Assembly (NCBI RefSeq): GCF_002964605.1
Contig: NZ_PQDH01000001.1
Coordinates: 1 to 64,000, forward strand
From: Vallitalea okinawensis
GTDB taxonomy: Bacteria > Bacillota > Clostridia > Lachnospirales > PQDH01
DNA: 64,000 nucleotides
Reading direction: 5' to 3'
In this document: piece after piece, positions 8,659 to 16,259 of the stretch
Layout: every line of letters starts with the position of its first letter
Numbering within the stretch: the stretch's first letter is position 1
The notes under the pieces: generated by a model
Databases searched by the model: none
Told to the model about the DNA's origin: nothing
Seen by the model: only the letters and a program-made list of their open reading frames with translations
Translations under genes and position numbers: made by a program

Positions 8659-8677
8659 GTGTTATAATCTACTCAAT
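8659..8677 (+). promoter_or_regulatory. Extended -10 promoter motif upstream of HAD-like gene
   Basis: TGTGTTATAATCTACTCAA, a variant of the TGATATAATTTACT motif. It gives a long leader of about 185 bases before the start at 8863, with no other gene between. Confidence 0.45.
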
Positions 8678-8862
8678 TAATGGATAAAGGTCTCATTTTC
8701 AGCAGTACATACATTAAGTGGTGACTTTTAGTATGTATACTTTTATTAGACTATTCATAAGTTTTGTTTTTAAAGAGCTATAGCAATGATTAGATTAGAA
8801 GAAGGATATATCGCATCAAATATATGGTGCAGACTTAATAAAACATCCAGGAGGGTGGTCAC

Positions 8863-9552
8863 TTGCATGAAACAAATATAATTTTTGAAAAATTCAATTT
8901 AAAAAACAAAAATCAATACATTGGAATATTTGATATGGACGGGGTCATTATAGAATCCATACCTTTATGGAATGAGATAAATACAAAATTCTTCAAATCA
9001 TATGGTGTAGGGTATGATGCCGTTATGTATCAGAAAGAAATCTGTGGATTGTCATATGACAAAACCGTGGAGCACATTTCAGTGAACTATATTAAGTCTC
9101 TTACTCCATCAGAAATATATGAGCAAATGACAAATATGGCTATTGAAAAATTTATTGAAACTAAAATAAATGAATATATATTGAATATAGCTATGAGTGG
9201 ATTTAGAAAGACTATACTGTGTACTGCAAATATACGGCCTATCGCAAAAGCAGTATTAGACAAAATATACGCGTTATATAATTTTAGCTTTGATAAGGTT
9301 ATAACTTCGGATGATCAAAATATGCGCCATTGTCATAATAAATATGATATGTATGAATCAACTATTTTAAGCAACGGCATTTCATATCCTATAAGTATAT
9401 TTGATGATTCATTAAATACTTTAGAAAAACTTAGATCTGTATCACCACCCCTTAAATTAGTATACGTAGACAACGGTCATAATTTTGATAATTCTAGACA
9501 TACCGGTATAACCAATCTTAGAAGACTATCTAATGAAGAAGTTAATGTTTAA
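8863..9552 (+). CDS. HAD-superfamily hydrolase-like protein
   Basis: 229 aa. HAD motif I is clear near residue 23 (FDMDGVIIES, nucleophile and acid Asp). A helical cap with GLSYDKTVEHIS follows, then motif II around LCTANIRP, a Lys in the IAKAVLDKIY helix, and motif IV FDDSLNT. It looks like a phosphatase or phosphatase-like enzyme. The start is TTG, chosen because GGAGGG lies seven bases upstream; an ATG four bases later is out of frame and stops after four codons. A 31-codon frame overlaps the leader and start. No operon partner. Confidence 0.75.
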   Translation: MHETNIIFEKFNLKNKNQYIGIFDMDGVIIESIPLWNEINTKFFKSYGVGYDAVMYQKEICGLSYDKTVEHISVNYIKSLTPSEIYEQMTNMAIEKFIETKINEYILNIAMSGFRKTILCTANIRPIAKAVLDKIYALYNFSFDKVITSDDQNMRHCHNKYDMYESTILSNGISYPISIFDDSLNTLEKLRSVSPPLKLVYVDNGHNFDNSRHTGITNLRRLSNEEVNV

Positions 9553-9656
9553 ATAATCTGTAGTCTTTATCAGCGGTAATAATTTTATATTGTCTTGACA
9601 ACGTATATGTTACATAATTACTTGAATTTATCAATGCAATTTAAAGGAGTGATAAA

Positions 9657-10016
9657 ATGTTATTTGCAAATACGTTTACAATGATTATTTTAATAATTGG
9701 GATCATCTATGTCGTAAAATCAATTATAAACATCTCAAAAGACCTCAGCTTTACTAATATTTTTTCTAAATTATTAGTATCACTTATATTATTTAACACA
9801 TGTGCTTCTATATCATTAGGTGTAAACTATTATCAGCCCCGTTCTACAGAAGGTATAGGGAGGTATGGTCTTCTGACGCCAATAATCATCAGTCAAGATT
9901 ATGGCTGGTCCTACGAATTATATTATGACTACTTTGCCCGTACTTTAATATTTACTGTTTTATTGATAATAGCACTTTTGACAGTTAACTTCCTAAAAAA
10001 GAACTTACATAGATAA
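9657..10016 (+). CDS. Small three-TM membrane protein, family A (1)
   Basis: 119 aa with three hydrophobic segments (about 5-22, 36-55, 95-112). The second half shares GVN--QP--TEGI, a W and a downstream YF with the protein at 13930, so the two are paralogues. The conserved stretch sits in a predicted loop after TM2. RBS AAAGGAGTG. No known family is recognised. It stands alone between the HAD gene and an integrase tail fragment. Confidence 0.65.
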   Translation: MLFANTFTMIILIIGIIYVVKSIINISKDLSFTNIFSKLLVSLILFNTCASISLGVNYYQPRSTEGIGRYGLLTPIIISQDYGWSYELYYDYFARTLIFTVLLIIALLTVNFLKKNLHR

Positions 10017-10072
10017 GAGCTATTCACTTTTTCTCTACTCAACATAATCTTTTAAGATTAAATTCTGATTTA

Positions 10073-10145
10073 GCTTAAGAAGCATTTAAAGGCAAAACAA
10101 TGGGATTGCTAGAAAATCATTTCCGCAACCCCTTTATTCACTATG
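10073..10145 (+). pseudogene. Integrase 3'-end fragment (copy 1)
   Basis: The DNA around GGCAAAACAATGGGATTGCT and the following about 30 bases match the 3' end of the integrase pseudogene at 29.87-29.92 kb almost base for base. The frame reads FKGKTMGLLENHF then NP. Only the last about 20 codons remain. It marks an old insertion or duplication boundary. Confidence 0.75.
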
Positions 10146-10173
10146 ACATGTCAGCCATCAATAATAATTTATT

Positions 10174-10806
10174 TTACTGTAAAGTTTTAAGCTTTAATTC
10201 AATTTGTTTTCTTAGTTTTAAAGTTTTTGCTAATTTCTCGCCAGCTTTTTTAGCTTGTTCTAATGCTTTATCATTCTTTGAAGCCTCATTCATTTTAAAT
10301 AACTCTAAAATCTTAACAGTATCTACAACCCTATATCCTAAAGCTTCTAGAGGTTTAGTCATTGCTTCAGCAGTAAACCCCATGTCTTTTTCATCATCCT
10401 GCTCGCAAACAGCTATTGCAACAGCATATTTTCCACCCATAGCTTCGTTAACACTCATCCAGACTGAACGATCATCGTCATCAAACACCTCAAAGTTATA
10501 ACATCTCTCTAAAAAAGCTTTTATATCTGATGATATATTATAAAAATATGTAGGTGATCCTAAAACAATAGCAGAGGATTCTAAGATAAGAGGGTACAAC
10601 TTCTGCATATCATCTTTGATTATACATTTAAAAGTATCTTTACAGCCCTCACAACCATGACAACTATTTATATCATAATCTCCAAGAAATATTAGTTCTG
10701 TATCTACTTCTGTTTCTGTTTCTCTTACAGCTTTTAAAGTTTCTTGAACTAACGTTGAAGTATTACCTTTTTTTCTTTTACTACCTACAATACCTAAGAC
10801 TTTCAT
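10174..10806 (-). CDS. Iron-sulfur flavoprotein / NADPH-dependent FMN reductase family
   Basis: 210 aa, flavodoxin-like. The FMN-phosphate loop lies near the N-terminus (GSKRKKGNTSTL). A cysteine cluster CHGCEGCKDTFKC at about 49-61 suggests a 4Fe-4S cluster, as in archaeal and clostridial iron-sulfur flavoproteins. LGSPTYFYNIS contacts the flavin in the family. The likely role is electron transfer or quinone/nitro-reductase-type protection. The C-terminal helix is very Lys-rich. RBS GGAAAGG. Single gene. Confidence 0.88.
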   Translation of the reverse strand: MKVLGIVGSKRKKGNTSTLVQETLKAVRETETEVDTELIFLGDYDINSCHGCEGCKDTFKCIIKDDMQKLYPLILESSAIVLGSPTYFYNISSDIKAFLERCYNFEVFDDDDRSVWMSVNEAMGGKYAVAIAVCEQDDEKDMGFTAEAMTKPLEALGYRVVDTVKILELFKMNEASKNDKALEQAKKAGEKLAKTLKLRKQIELKLKTLQ

Positions 10807-10982
10807 CTAATATCACTTTTCCTTTCCATTTATGTCGTATCAAAATTATATTATAATTCAAAGACATACTTTAAAATATAGTTTAATCATCAGTATCTAA
10901 ATTGTCTTCTTCTTTCCGGTGTTTGTCAAGTAAGTTGTCACTTTTAAATAAATTTAATACTAAAAGGTTTATATGAGACTTG

Positions 10983-11123
10983 CTAGCTAAAGTAGCTATC
11001 AGACATATTAAAGTCACCATCCTCTAATCGAATACAGTATTTCTTTTCAATATCCTTTTCGCATAATTTGATCATCTTACCTTCTTTCACAAAACATACT
11101 TTTTCTAGTGACCCTAGTTCCAC
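10983..11123 (-). CDS. Possible 46-aa protein or gene remnant
   Basis: The frame opens at GTG and reads with protein-like composition (LEKVCFVKEGKMIKLCEKDI ... RLEDGDFNMSDS). No convincing ribosome binding site is seen, and the sequence upstream in the same frame is also open, so it may be the 3' part of a decayed gene. No family recognised. Confidence 0.3.
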   Translation of the reverse strand: MELGSLEKVCFVKEGKMIKLCEKDIEKKYCIRLEDGDFNMSDSYFS

Positions 11124-11130
11124 AGTAAAT

Positions 11131-11160
11131 ATTGATGAATATAATATAATATAATATAAA
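11131..11160 (+). promoter_or_regulatory. TGAATATAATATA-type motif upstream of YVTN gene 1
   Basis: TGATGAATATAATATAATA followed by more ATAAT units. It resembles the motif before the two other YVTN genes and the 54-aa gene (TGAATATAATATAGTAA), but here it is expanded into a tandem ATAAT repeat and lacks the upstream GCTTGTAC half. Confidence 0.45.
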
Positions 11161-11213
11161 GAAAATAAGGCTATTTGAAGTTATTAAGTCATCTTATGAA
11201 GAGGAGAGTTATA

Positions 11214-12206
11214 ATGACTGTTTTCACTTTAGCATATATAACGAATTTTAATGATAATACTGTATCAGTAATTAATACCTCAAATAATACTGTTGTAGGT
11301 CAACCTATTCCTGTAGGAGACTCACCAATAGGAATTGCAGCAACTCCAAATGGTAGATTTGTATATGTTACTAATTTTAATGATAATACTGTATCAGTGA
11401 TTGATACATCTATAAATGAAGTAATTGGTCAACCTATTCCTGTAGGAAATAATCCTAACGGAATAGCAATAACTCCAAATGGTAACTTTGCTTATGTCGT
11501 TAATTCAGGCGATAATAACATATCTGTAATAAATCTTACAACTAATACTGGAGTGGGTTCCCCAATAACTGTAGGAAATAATCCGATTGATATAGCAATA
11601 ACTCCAGATGGACTTTTTGCATTTGTCACAAATTCAACAGATGGTACAACCACAAAAATTGATACATCAACTAATCAAGTAATTAATACAAACCCCACTG
11701 GCGGAAACAATCCCAGTGCAATAGCAATAACTCCAGATGGTATTAATGCATTTGTAACAAATTCTTCTGATAACACTGATTCAAAAATGGATACAGCTAG
11801 TAATTTACTCACTGGTCCACCTACTACTGTTGGAGCTAATCCTAGTGGTTTAGCAATAACTTTTGATGGTATAGATCTATATGTTACGAATTTTGATGAT
11901 AATGATGTATCCCCACTTGATGTAGCTACTAATCTACTTACAGGTCAAGATATAAGTGTGGGAAATAATCCAAGTGGAATAGCAATAACCCCAACAGATA
12001 GTTTTGCTTATGTTGTTAATTCAGGTGATGGTAATGTATCCATAATTGATCTTTCAAATAATACTGTCGTGGGATCACCCATTGATGTTGGTAACTTCCC
12101 TAGAGGAATAGTAATAACTCAAGTTACAATAACCAAACCTAGAATTCTTAAAGTAACAGTATCAAATATTGAATTAGTTACTCTAACCTATGAAAATGGC
12201 ATGTAA
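11214..12206 (+). CDS. YVTN-type seven-bladed beta-propeller protein (1)
   Basis: 330 aa from the ATG after GAGGAGAG; an earlier in-frame ATG lacks a binding site. Seven repeats of about 42-43 residues, each with F-Y-VTN, D-N-VSVI and a P-GIAITPNG turn, form a predicted YVTN/NHL-like propeller. There is no signal peptide or membrane segment. Blades 4-6 are diverged and rich in Asn/Thr. The last 20 residues (LKVTVSNIEL) match the tails of the two propellers at 20.3 and 21.6 kb, which suggests a shared docking tail. Possible spore- or surface-associated scaffold; no enzyme motif seen. Confidence 0.82.
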   Translation: MTVFTLAYITNFNDNTVSVINTSNNTVVGQPIPVGDSPIGIAATPNGRFVYVTNFNDNTVSVIDTSINEVIGQPIPVGNNPNGIAITPNGNFAYVVNSGDNNISVINLTTNTGVGSPITVGNNPIDIAITPDGLFAFVTNSTDGTTTKIDTSTNQVINTNPTGGNNPSAIAITPDGINAFVTNSSDNTDSKMDTASNLLTGPPTTVGANPSGLAITFDGIDLYVTNFDDNDVSPLDVATNLLTGQDISVGNNPSGIAITPTDSFAYVVNSGDGNVSIIDLSNNTVVGSPIDVGNFPRGIVITQVTITKPRILKVTVSNIELVTLTYENGM

Positions 12207-12325
12207 TAGAAATTAGTTAAACTTATGGGCTAGAGGGATAATAAGATTGCCCTCTCCCTTCTCTTTGGTATAAACCAACATAGTTTTATATGTCCTTCCA
12301 CCTATCCTGTACAAGTTTAAACTAT

Positions 12326-12367
12326 AAAAGAGCCACCTCACTAATGAGATGACTTTTATTTTTTTAC
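12326..12367 (+). terminator. Terminator of YVTN gene 1
   Basis: Hairpin AAAAGAGCCACCTCA / TGAGATGACTTTT followed by ATTTTTTT, between the convergent YVTN and stalk-domain genes. It may act in both directions. Confidence 0.7.
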
Positions 12368-12385
12368 CTATTAAGCCTTATTTTT

Positions 12386-13075
12386 TTATTTAACCCTATT
12401 ATATATCTCAATAGCTTCATTTAGAATATCAATTTCATCATAATCATTATTCACTATCGTGTAATTCCCCATATCTTCATAAGCAAAAACTTCATTATTT
12501 CTAACATAGTACTCTATATCCTTCCTTATGTAAACCACATTTCCATTAACATCGTAAATATAAAGATCATCGGATATATTACTCGACTTTAATATAGCTT
12601 CATAATCTGATGTACTTGTTTTATTCTTAACAAATAAATGTATAACCGTCCCATCACTTTCTTTGTATTCGACTACATAGTCATTTTCATGCCACATCTT
12701 ATCTAATGGGTATTTACTCAGTATTTTTAGTATGTGATTTCTTTCTTGAATCTTTTCATCATAAGTTAATTCACTATCAGACTCAGGTTGTTCTTCAGCC
12801 GATCCATCCACATTGCCGTCATCTTCAAATAAATTTATGGTTCTTGTATCTCCATCCCATTCAACTTTTAATTCTAGCGCTTCTCCAATAACTCTTACAG
12901 GTAAATAAGAAGTGCCGTTTATAGTAATCACTTCTTCATCAATCTTTTTTCCATTTAAAAATAATTTAATATCCGAACTAAATGCTTGTAGTTGCCCTTT
13001 TCCATTAGCTACTCCAAACATAATCAAAAAAGTAATTACTACTATAAAAATAATACTTATTCTTTTATTTTTCAT
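12386..13075 (-). CDS. Secreted stalk-domain protein (copper amine oxidase N-like)
   Basis: 229 aa. A signal peptide spans about 1-30 (basic start, then IIFIVVITFLIMFGVANG). Residues about 38-82 form a stalk domain (FLNGKKIDEEVITINGTSYL, PVRVIGEALE, VEWDGDTRTINLFE), a wall- or surface-associated module common in Clostridia despite its amine-oxidase name. An acidic linker and an unrecognised C-terminal domain (about 110-229) follow. RBS GGAGG. Single gene. Confidence 0.8.
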   Translation of the reverse strand: MKNKRISIIFIVVITFLIMFGVANGKGQLQAFSSDIKLFLNGKKIDEEVITINGTSYLPVRVIGEALELKVEWDGDTRTINLFEDDGNVDGSAEEQPESDSELTYDEKIQERNHILKILSKYPLDKMWHENDYVVEYKESDGTVIHLFVKNKTSTSDYEAILKSSNISDDLYIYDVNGNVVYIRKDIEYYVRNNEVFAYEDMGNYTIVNNDYDEIDILNEAIEIYNRVK

Positions 13076-13079
13076 TTAC

Positions 13080-13548
13080 ACTAAACCTCCATCTAAGATT
13101 TGATAAATAAACATATTCTACGATTAAGACAGGTATATTATACCATACTATTTTAACTTTTCAAAACTTGTCGCTTTATGCATTACATAATAAGTTATAT
13201 AATATTCTCCTAGCTTTTATCTTTTTGATTCTTAGTTCTTTCCTTTGATCTTGCTTGTCATAATGATAATAGTTGAGGAGTTTTATATATGTTCAGTGAA
13301 TTTTTTTCGTTTTGAGGTAGATTAAGCCGTTTAAATTTTTATTTATTCTTTGCTTTTTATGTCCCCATTTATACTTCAAAGTATATATTATCCTTCATTA
13401 TTTTTCCATCTACATTCTATAGATAATGATTTATCATTTATTAACAATCAATTACTATGCCTGTGGTCTTCACTCCTTATAGATAATATTGTTATTTTTT
13501 GTATCTTGATGTATAATAATGTTAAATACAAGAAAGTAGGTGAATCTT
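13080..13548. other. Intergenic region, about 470 bp
   Basis: It contains the promoter region of the minus-strand stalk gene and the leader of the plus-strand gene at 13549. A 68-codon frame at 13350-13556 has no ribosome binding site and overlaps the next gene, so I do not call it. No repeat or RNA gene recognised. Confidence 0.4.
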
Positions 13549-13776
13549 ATGGATGAGATTTTTATTATTCAAGGATGGATTCTTATTGCAATCTCAATTT
13601 TAAATTACATACTATTATTAACTGGTATATCTAAAAAAATAAATCCTAAATTTGGTCATTTCCTTGATAATATAGCAATAAAGTTGCTTGCTTATTTTAT
13701 GAATACTATAATATTAGTTATAGGTGTTATAGTTCTGAACAATACAGAACTTTTATCAAGCTTTATGTTTAAGTAG
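13549..13776 (+). CDS. Small two-TM membrane protein
   Basis: 75 aa from the ATG after AGTAGGTG. It has two long hydrophobic helices (about 8-28 and 48-70) with the polar loop ISKKINPKFGHFL between. No family recognised. It precedes the three-TM paralogue at 13930 by about 150 bp and could share its transcript. Confidence 0.5.
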   Translation: MDEIFIIQGWILIAISILNYILLLTGISKKINPKFGHFLDNIAIKLLAYFMNTIILVIGVIVLNNTELLSSFMFK

Positions 13777-13929
13777 TCTCCATTGACTACTTACCAATCT
13801 TAATATAATCCATGTCTTATAAACTAAATAGAGCTATAATAACTAAATATCAACATTTTTTTCCATTGCATTACTCTACTTCTAGACCTATAATATTTAC
13901 GCAAGTAACCATGCTAAAGGAGCGTACAT

Positions 13930-14244
13930 ATGATCATTATCATTTTTCTTTCTTGGATAATCTTCGCAGTTATCATGTATAAGCGGTCAAATAAAGATTT
14001 CCGTTTTTCTGAAGTATTATTACCTTTAATTCTTATTTACACAGTTTTCGCAATAGGACTTGGAGTCAATGCGGTTCAACCAGGTACCACTGAGGGAATA
14101 TCAATTAATAACGTTTTAGCTTATTGGATCATAGGCGGAGATGATTGGAGTAGAACAGCTTTTTTGGAGTACTTTAACGAATTTCTGTATTCAGCTTTAC
14201 TTTTGATTTTCATATATTCCTTATTGAAGTTATTTAAAAAGTAA
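13930..14244 (+). CDS. Small three-TM membrane protein, family A (2)
   Basis: 104 aa with three hydrophobic segments (about 1-15, 27-46, 80-100). It shares GVN--QP-TTEGI, then W and EYF, with the 119-aa protein at 9657 at equivalent positions, so the pair are diverged paralogues. RBS AAAGGAG, eight bases from the ATG. Terminator at 14264-14290. No known domain; the conserved loop motif is the best handle for a search. Confidence 0.65.
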   Translation: MIIIIFLSWIIFAVIMYKRSNKDFRFSEVLLPLILIYTVFAIGLGVNAVQPGTTEGISINNVLAYWIIGGDDWSRTAFLEYFNEFLYSALLLIFIYSLLKLFKK

Positions 14245-14263
14245 TAGTTTATTTTCACTTCTG

Positions 14264-14290
14264 AAAAGACTCCTTCTTTAGGAGTTTTTA
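14264..14290 (+). terminator. Terminator of family A gene 2
   Basis: Stem AAAAGACTCCT / AGGAGTTTTT with a five-base loop and T-run. Confidence 0.8.
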
Positions 14291-14371
14291 TTGATTAATC
14301 ACAATTTTTATGCTTAATTTTTTTATGTAATACTTCTTTTTTTGTTATAATCATTAGGAGGAGGTGTTACT

Positions 14372-14455
14372 ATGGGTATTACTTTAATTGGTCTTATTGT
14401 TTTAGTACTTATATTAGGTGGCGGTCTACTTGCTGCATTCATGAATAGAAAGTAA
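14372..14455 (+). CDS. 27-aa hydrophobic peptide
   Basis: A very short gene with an excellent ribosome binding site (AGGAGGAGGT). It encodes 27 residues starting MGITLIGLIVLVLILGGG and ending AFMNRK, a single transmembrane helix with a basic end. Size and shape fit a small regulatory membrane peptide, a type I toxin-like peptide or a sporulation peptide. No antisense RNA could be identified by eye. Confidence 0.6.
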   Translation: MGITLIGLIVLVLILGGGLLAAFMNRK

Positions 14456-14543
14456 ACACATGATTATCATCTACTCTAGGTTATATTTATGGTATTTAAA
14501 TCTTTGGACCTCTTTTTCATCAACATGACTTTTCACTGTTAAT

Positions 14544-14583
14544 GCTTGTACCATTTATATTGATTATGAATATAATATAGTAA
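14544..14583 (+). promoter_or_regulatory. Shared GCTTGTAC...GAATATAATATAGTAA motif (54-aa gene)
   Basis: GCTTGTACC, then 16 bases, then GAATATAATATAGTAA, ending about 23 bp before the ATG at 14606. The same two blocks, 8 bp closer together, precede both YVTN genes at 20.3 and 21.6 kb. It is probably a common promoter; which sigma factor uses it cannot be told. Confidence 0.5.
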
Positions 14584-14605
14584 AAGATAAAAGGCGGTGA
14601 ATTGG

Positions 14606-14770
14606 ATGGACACTATAGTAACTGCTACAGCTACATTTGGTGACGATGTAATTATTGAAATTACTGAAAACCCTGCAGATCCAGATATTCTTGTTGAAGC
14701 TCAGGCACAAAGACTCAGTACTCTACCACCATTATTTAGACTTAAATTAGATGTCACATCAAAGGAATAA
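14606..14770 (+). CDS. 54-aa protein co-regulated with YVTN propellers
   Basis: Short gene with RBS AAGGCGGTG, starting MDTIVTATATFGDDVIIEIT and ending LKLDVTSKE. Soluble, acidic, beta-rich in appearance, with no transmembrane segment. It has its own promoter (the motif shared with the YVTN genes) and its own terminator, which argues that it is real. No family recognised. Confidence 0.6.
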   Translation: MDTIVTATATFGDDVIIEITENPADPDILVEAQAQRLSTLPPLFRLKLDVTSKE

Positions 14771-14776
14771 CTTAAC

Positions 14777-14801
14777 GGTTGTCTCAAAATGACAACCTTT
14801 A
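14777..14801 (+). terminator. Terminator of 54-aa gene
   Basis: Stem GGTTGTC / GACAACC, seven-base loop, then TTT. Confidence 0.75.
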
Positions 14802-14870
14802 TTCATTTCTAATTTACAGTTTAAGTAATAAGTAAATTATGATTTAATGAATATATCTATTTATCAATAT

Positions 14871-14881
14871 CCCCCCCCCCC
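14871..14881. repeat. Poly-C tract (11 C)
   Basis: Eleven consecutive C followed by TTTTT in an otherwise AT-rich intergenic stretch. No gene spans it. Such tracts vary in length by slippage. Confidence 0.8.
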
Positions 14882-15053
14882 TTTTTATACTTATCTTTTC
14901 ATTATTGATTAGTGGTTACTTCATTTCTAAAGTCAAAAATCTTAAATCAGAAGACAAATAGAATTCGATAATTTATATTATTTGTAAATATTTAGCCATC
15001 AACAGAGGAATGAACTCTTCCCTATTATTGTAAAGTTATATAAATAATTCATC

Positions 15054-15083
15054 AACCTTATTAAACAAGTAAGGTTCTTTTTT
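15054..15083 (+). terminator. Orphan terminator-like hairpin
   Basis: AACCTTA / TAAGGTT with a nine-base loop and CTTTTTTT. The nearest upstream plus-strand gene already has its own terminator, so it may end an unseen small RNA in 14802-15053 or be a relic. Confidence 0.55.
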
Positions 15084-15113
15084 ATATTCTATAAATTCCA
15101 AATTAATCTATAA

Positions 15114-15131
15114 TGTGATATAATTTACTCA
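15114..15131 (+). promoter_or_regulatory. Extended -10 promoter motif upstream of small membrane gene
   Basis: TGTGATATAATTTACTCA, 94 bp before the start at 15225. A short open frame after it (about 15135-15202, reading ESFGRFNNYLPDLDKIIPKA then stop) looks like the tail of a lost gene. Confidence 0.5.
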
Positions 15132-15224
15132 CAGTGAAGAATCTTTTGGCCGATTCAACAACTACTTACCAGACTTAGATAAAATCATTCCAAAAGCTTA
15201 ATTTAATGAGAAGGGGGCATTACA

Positions 15225-15533
15225 TTGGGATTTGCTATAGTAAGTATTCTCAACATTTTTCTATATGTATTAGGTATTATATTATTATTACAAATAGAAC
15301 AAAAATCAATTATTTATAAATACCTAAATTTATTTTTTATTACTAAGATTATCTTACATATACTAAGTACGTTTTATTCATTCAGCCTATCTTGGATTAT
15401 TAATTTATATCCTGATTTTTTAGATTTATTAGGCTATGTAAATGCTATTCTTTACATTCTAGGATGCATTCCTTATTGTATACTTATCTTGGGAATTTAT
15501 AAGGTCGTTAAAACTTCTGAGTCGATGTTATAG
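15225..15533 (+). CDS. Small membrane protein, unknown
   Basis: 102 aa. The start is TTG, supported by AAGGGGG seven bases upstream and absence of an ATG nearby. Three hydrophobic segments (about 1-20, 32-52, 68-92). No recognised family. The flavin reductase-like gene begins 48 bp downstream of its stop and may be in the same transcript. Confidence 0.55.
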   Translation: MGFAIVSILNIFLYVLGIILLLQIEQKSIIYKYLNLFFITKIILHILSTFYSFSLSWIINLYPDFLDLLGYVNAILYILGCIPYCILILGIYKVVKTSESML

Positions 15534-15581
15534 TTAAAATCAATTAAAGCTCAATTTAATATAGACATGGGAGGCATTAAT

Positions 15582-16094
15582 ATGAAGATAGATGTAGAAT
15601 ATCTTGAGTTTATGTGGCCAATGAGACATTTTTTAATAACATGTGGTGATATAAAAGAGAAATCAAATATCGTAGCTATAAGTTTCTGCATGCCTCTATC
15701 AAAAGAACCACCACTCATAGCTTGTGCTATCGGAAGAGAGTTTTATTCTTATAACCTAATAAAAAATACAAAAGAATTTATAATAAACGTACCTCAAAAA
15801 GAATTAAAATCAAAGATATATTATTGTGGATTTCACTCAGGTTATCAAGTGGATAAATTTAAAAAAACTGGATTAACTCCACAACCTGCACGTAAATTAA
15901 AAGTTCCCATAATAAAAGAATGTGTAGCTCATATGGAATGTACCGTTAAGCAAGAATTAGTAACGGGAGATAAAGTACTTCTTATTGGTGAAGTTATTGA
16001 AGCCTATGCTGATAAAACTCTTATAATGGAACAAGATATGGAGTATGCTATGGGCGATTTCCCTAAAAAAATTTATACTACACGTTTTGATTGA
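15582..16094 (+). CDS. Flavin reductase-like flavoprotein
   Basis: 170 aa from the ATG after GGGAGG; a GTG/ATG-like start 15 bases earlier overlaps that site. It has the FMN-binding split-barrel fold of the flavin reductase-like family: WPMRHFLITCGD, VAISFCMPLSKEPPLIACAI, then NTKEFIINVPQ and GDKVLLIGEVIEAYAD. Such proteins bind FMN and reduce flavins or act as electron carriers in anaerobes. Terminator at 16174-16213. Confidence 0.87.
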   Translation: MKIDVEYLEFMWPMRHFLITCGDIKEKSNIVAISFCMPLSKEPPLIACAIGREFYSYNLIKNTKEFIINVPQKELKSKIYYCGFHSGYQVDKFKKTGLTPQPARKLKVPIIKECVAHMECTVKQELVTGDKVLLIGEVIEAYADKTLIMEQDMEYAMGDFPKKIYTTRFD

Positions 16095-16173
16095 GTAAAA
16101 TGGAGGATGCAAACTAAATTATATATTAGCGAAGCCATGCAATTAATCTTGATCTTTTAATTATATATTTTTA

Positions 16174-16213
16174 TAAAAAAGATACCTTAGATTATATGTT
16201 TAGAGTATCTTTT
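16174..16213. terminator. Bidirectional terminator
   Basis: AAAAGATACCTTAGA / TTAGAGTATCTTTT, A-run on one side and T-run on the other, between convergent genes ending at 16094 and 16260. Confidence 0.75.
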
Positions 16214-16259
16214 AAATTATTGATGAAGTTTCTTTTTTCTTTGACATTAATAAATATGT

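Noticed and set aside
8786..8881. 31-codon frame overlapping the start of the HAD-like gene
   Set aside because: No ribosome binding site of its own; ends just after the TTG start. Could be a leader peptide but nothing supports it.
10100..10501. 133-codon plus-strand frame over the flavoprotein gene
   Set aside because: It is the opposite-strand shadow of the iron-sulfur flavoprotein; its beginning is the integrase tail fragment by chance joined in frame.
11131..11160. ATAAT tandem repeat as a CRISPR or satellite
   Set aside because: Only about four 5-bp units; explained as an expanded AT-rich promoter motif.
13350..13556. 68-codon plus-strand frame
   Set aside because: No ribosome binding site, overlaps the start of the better-supported gene at 13549, composition like random AT-rich sequence.
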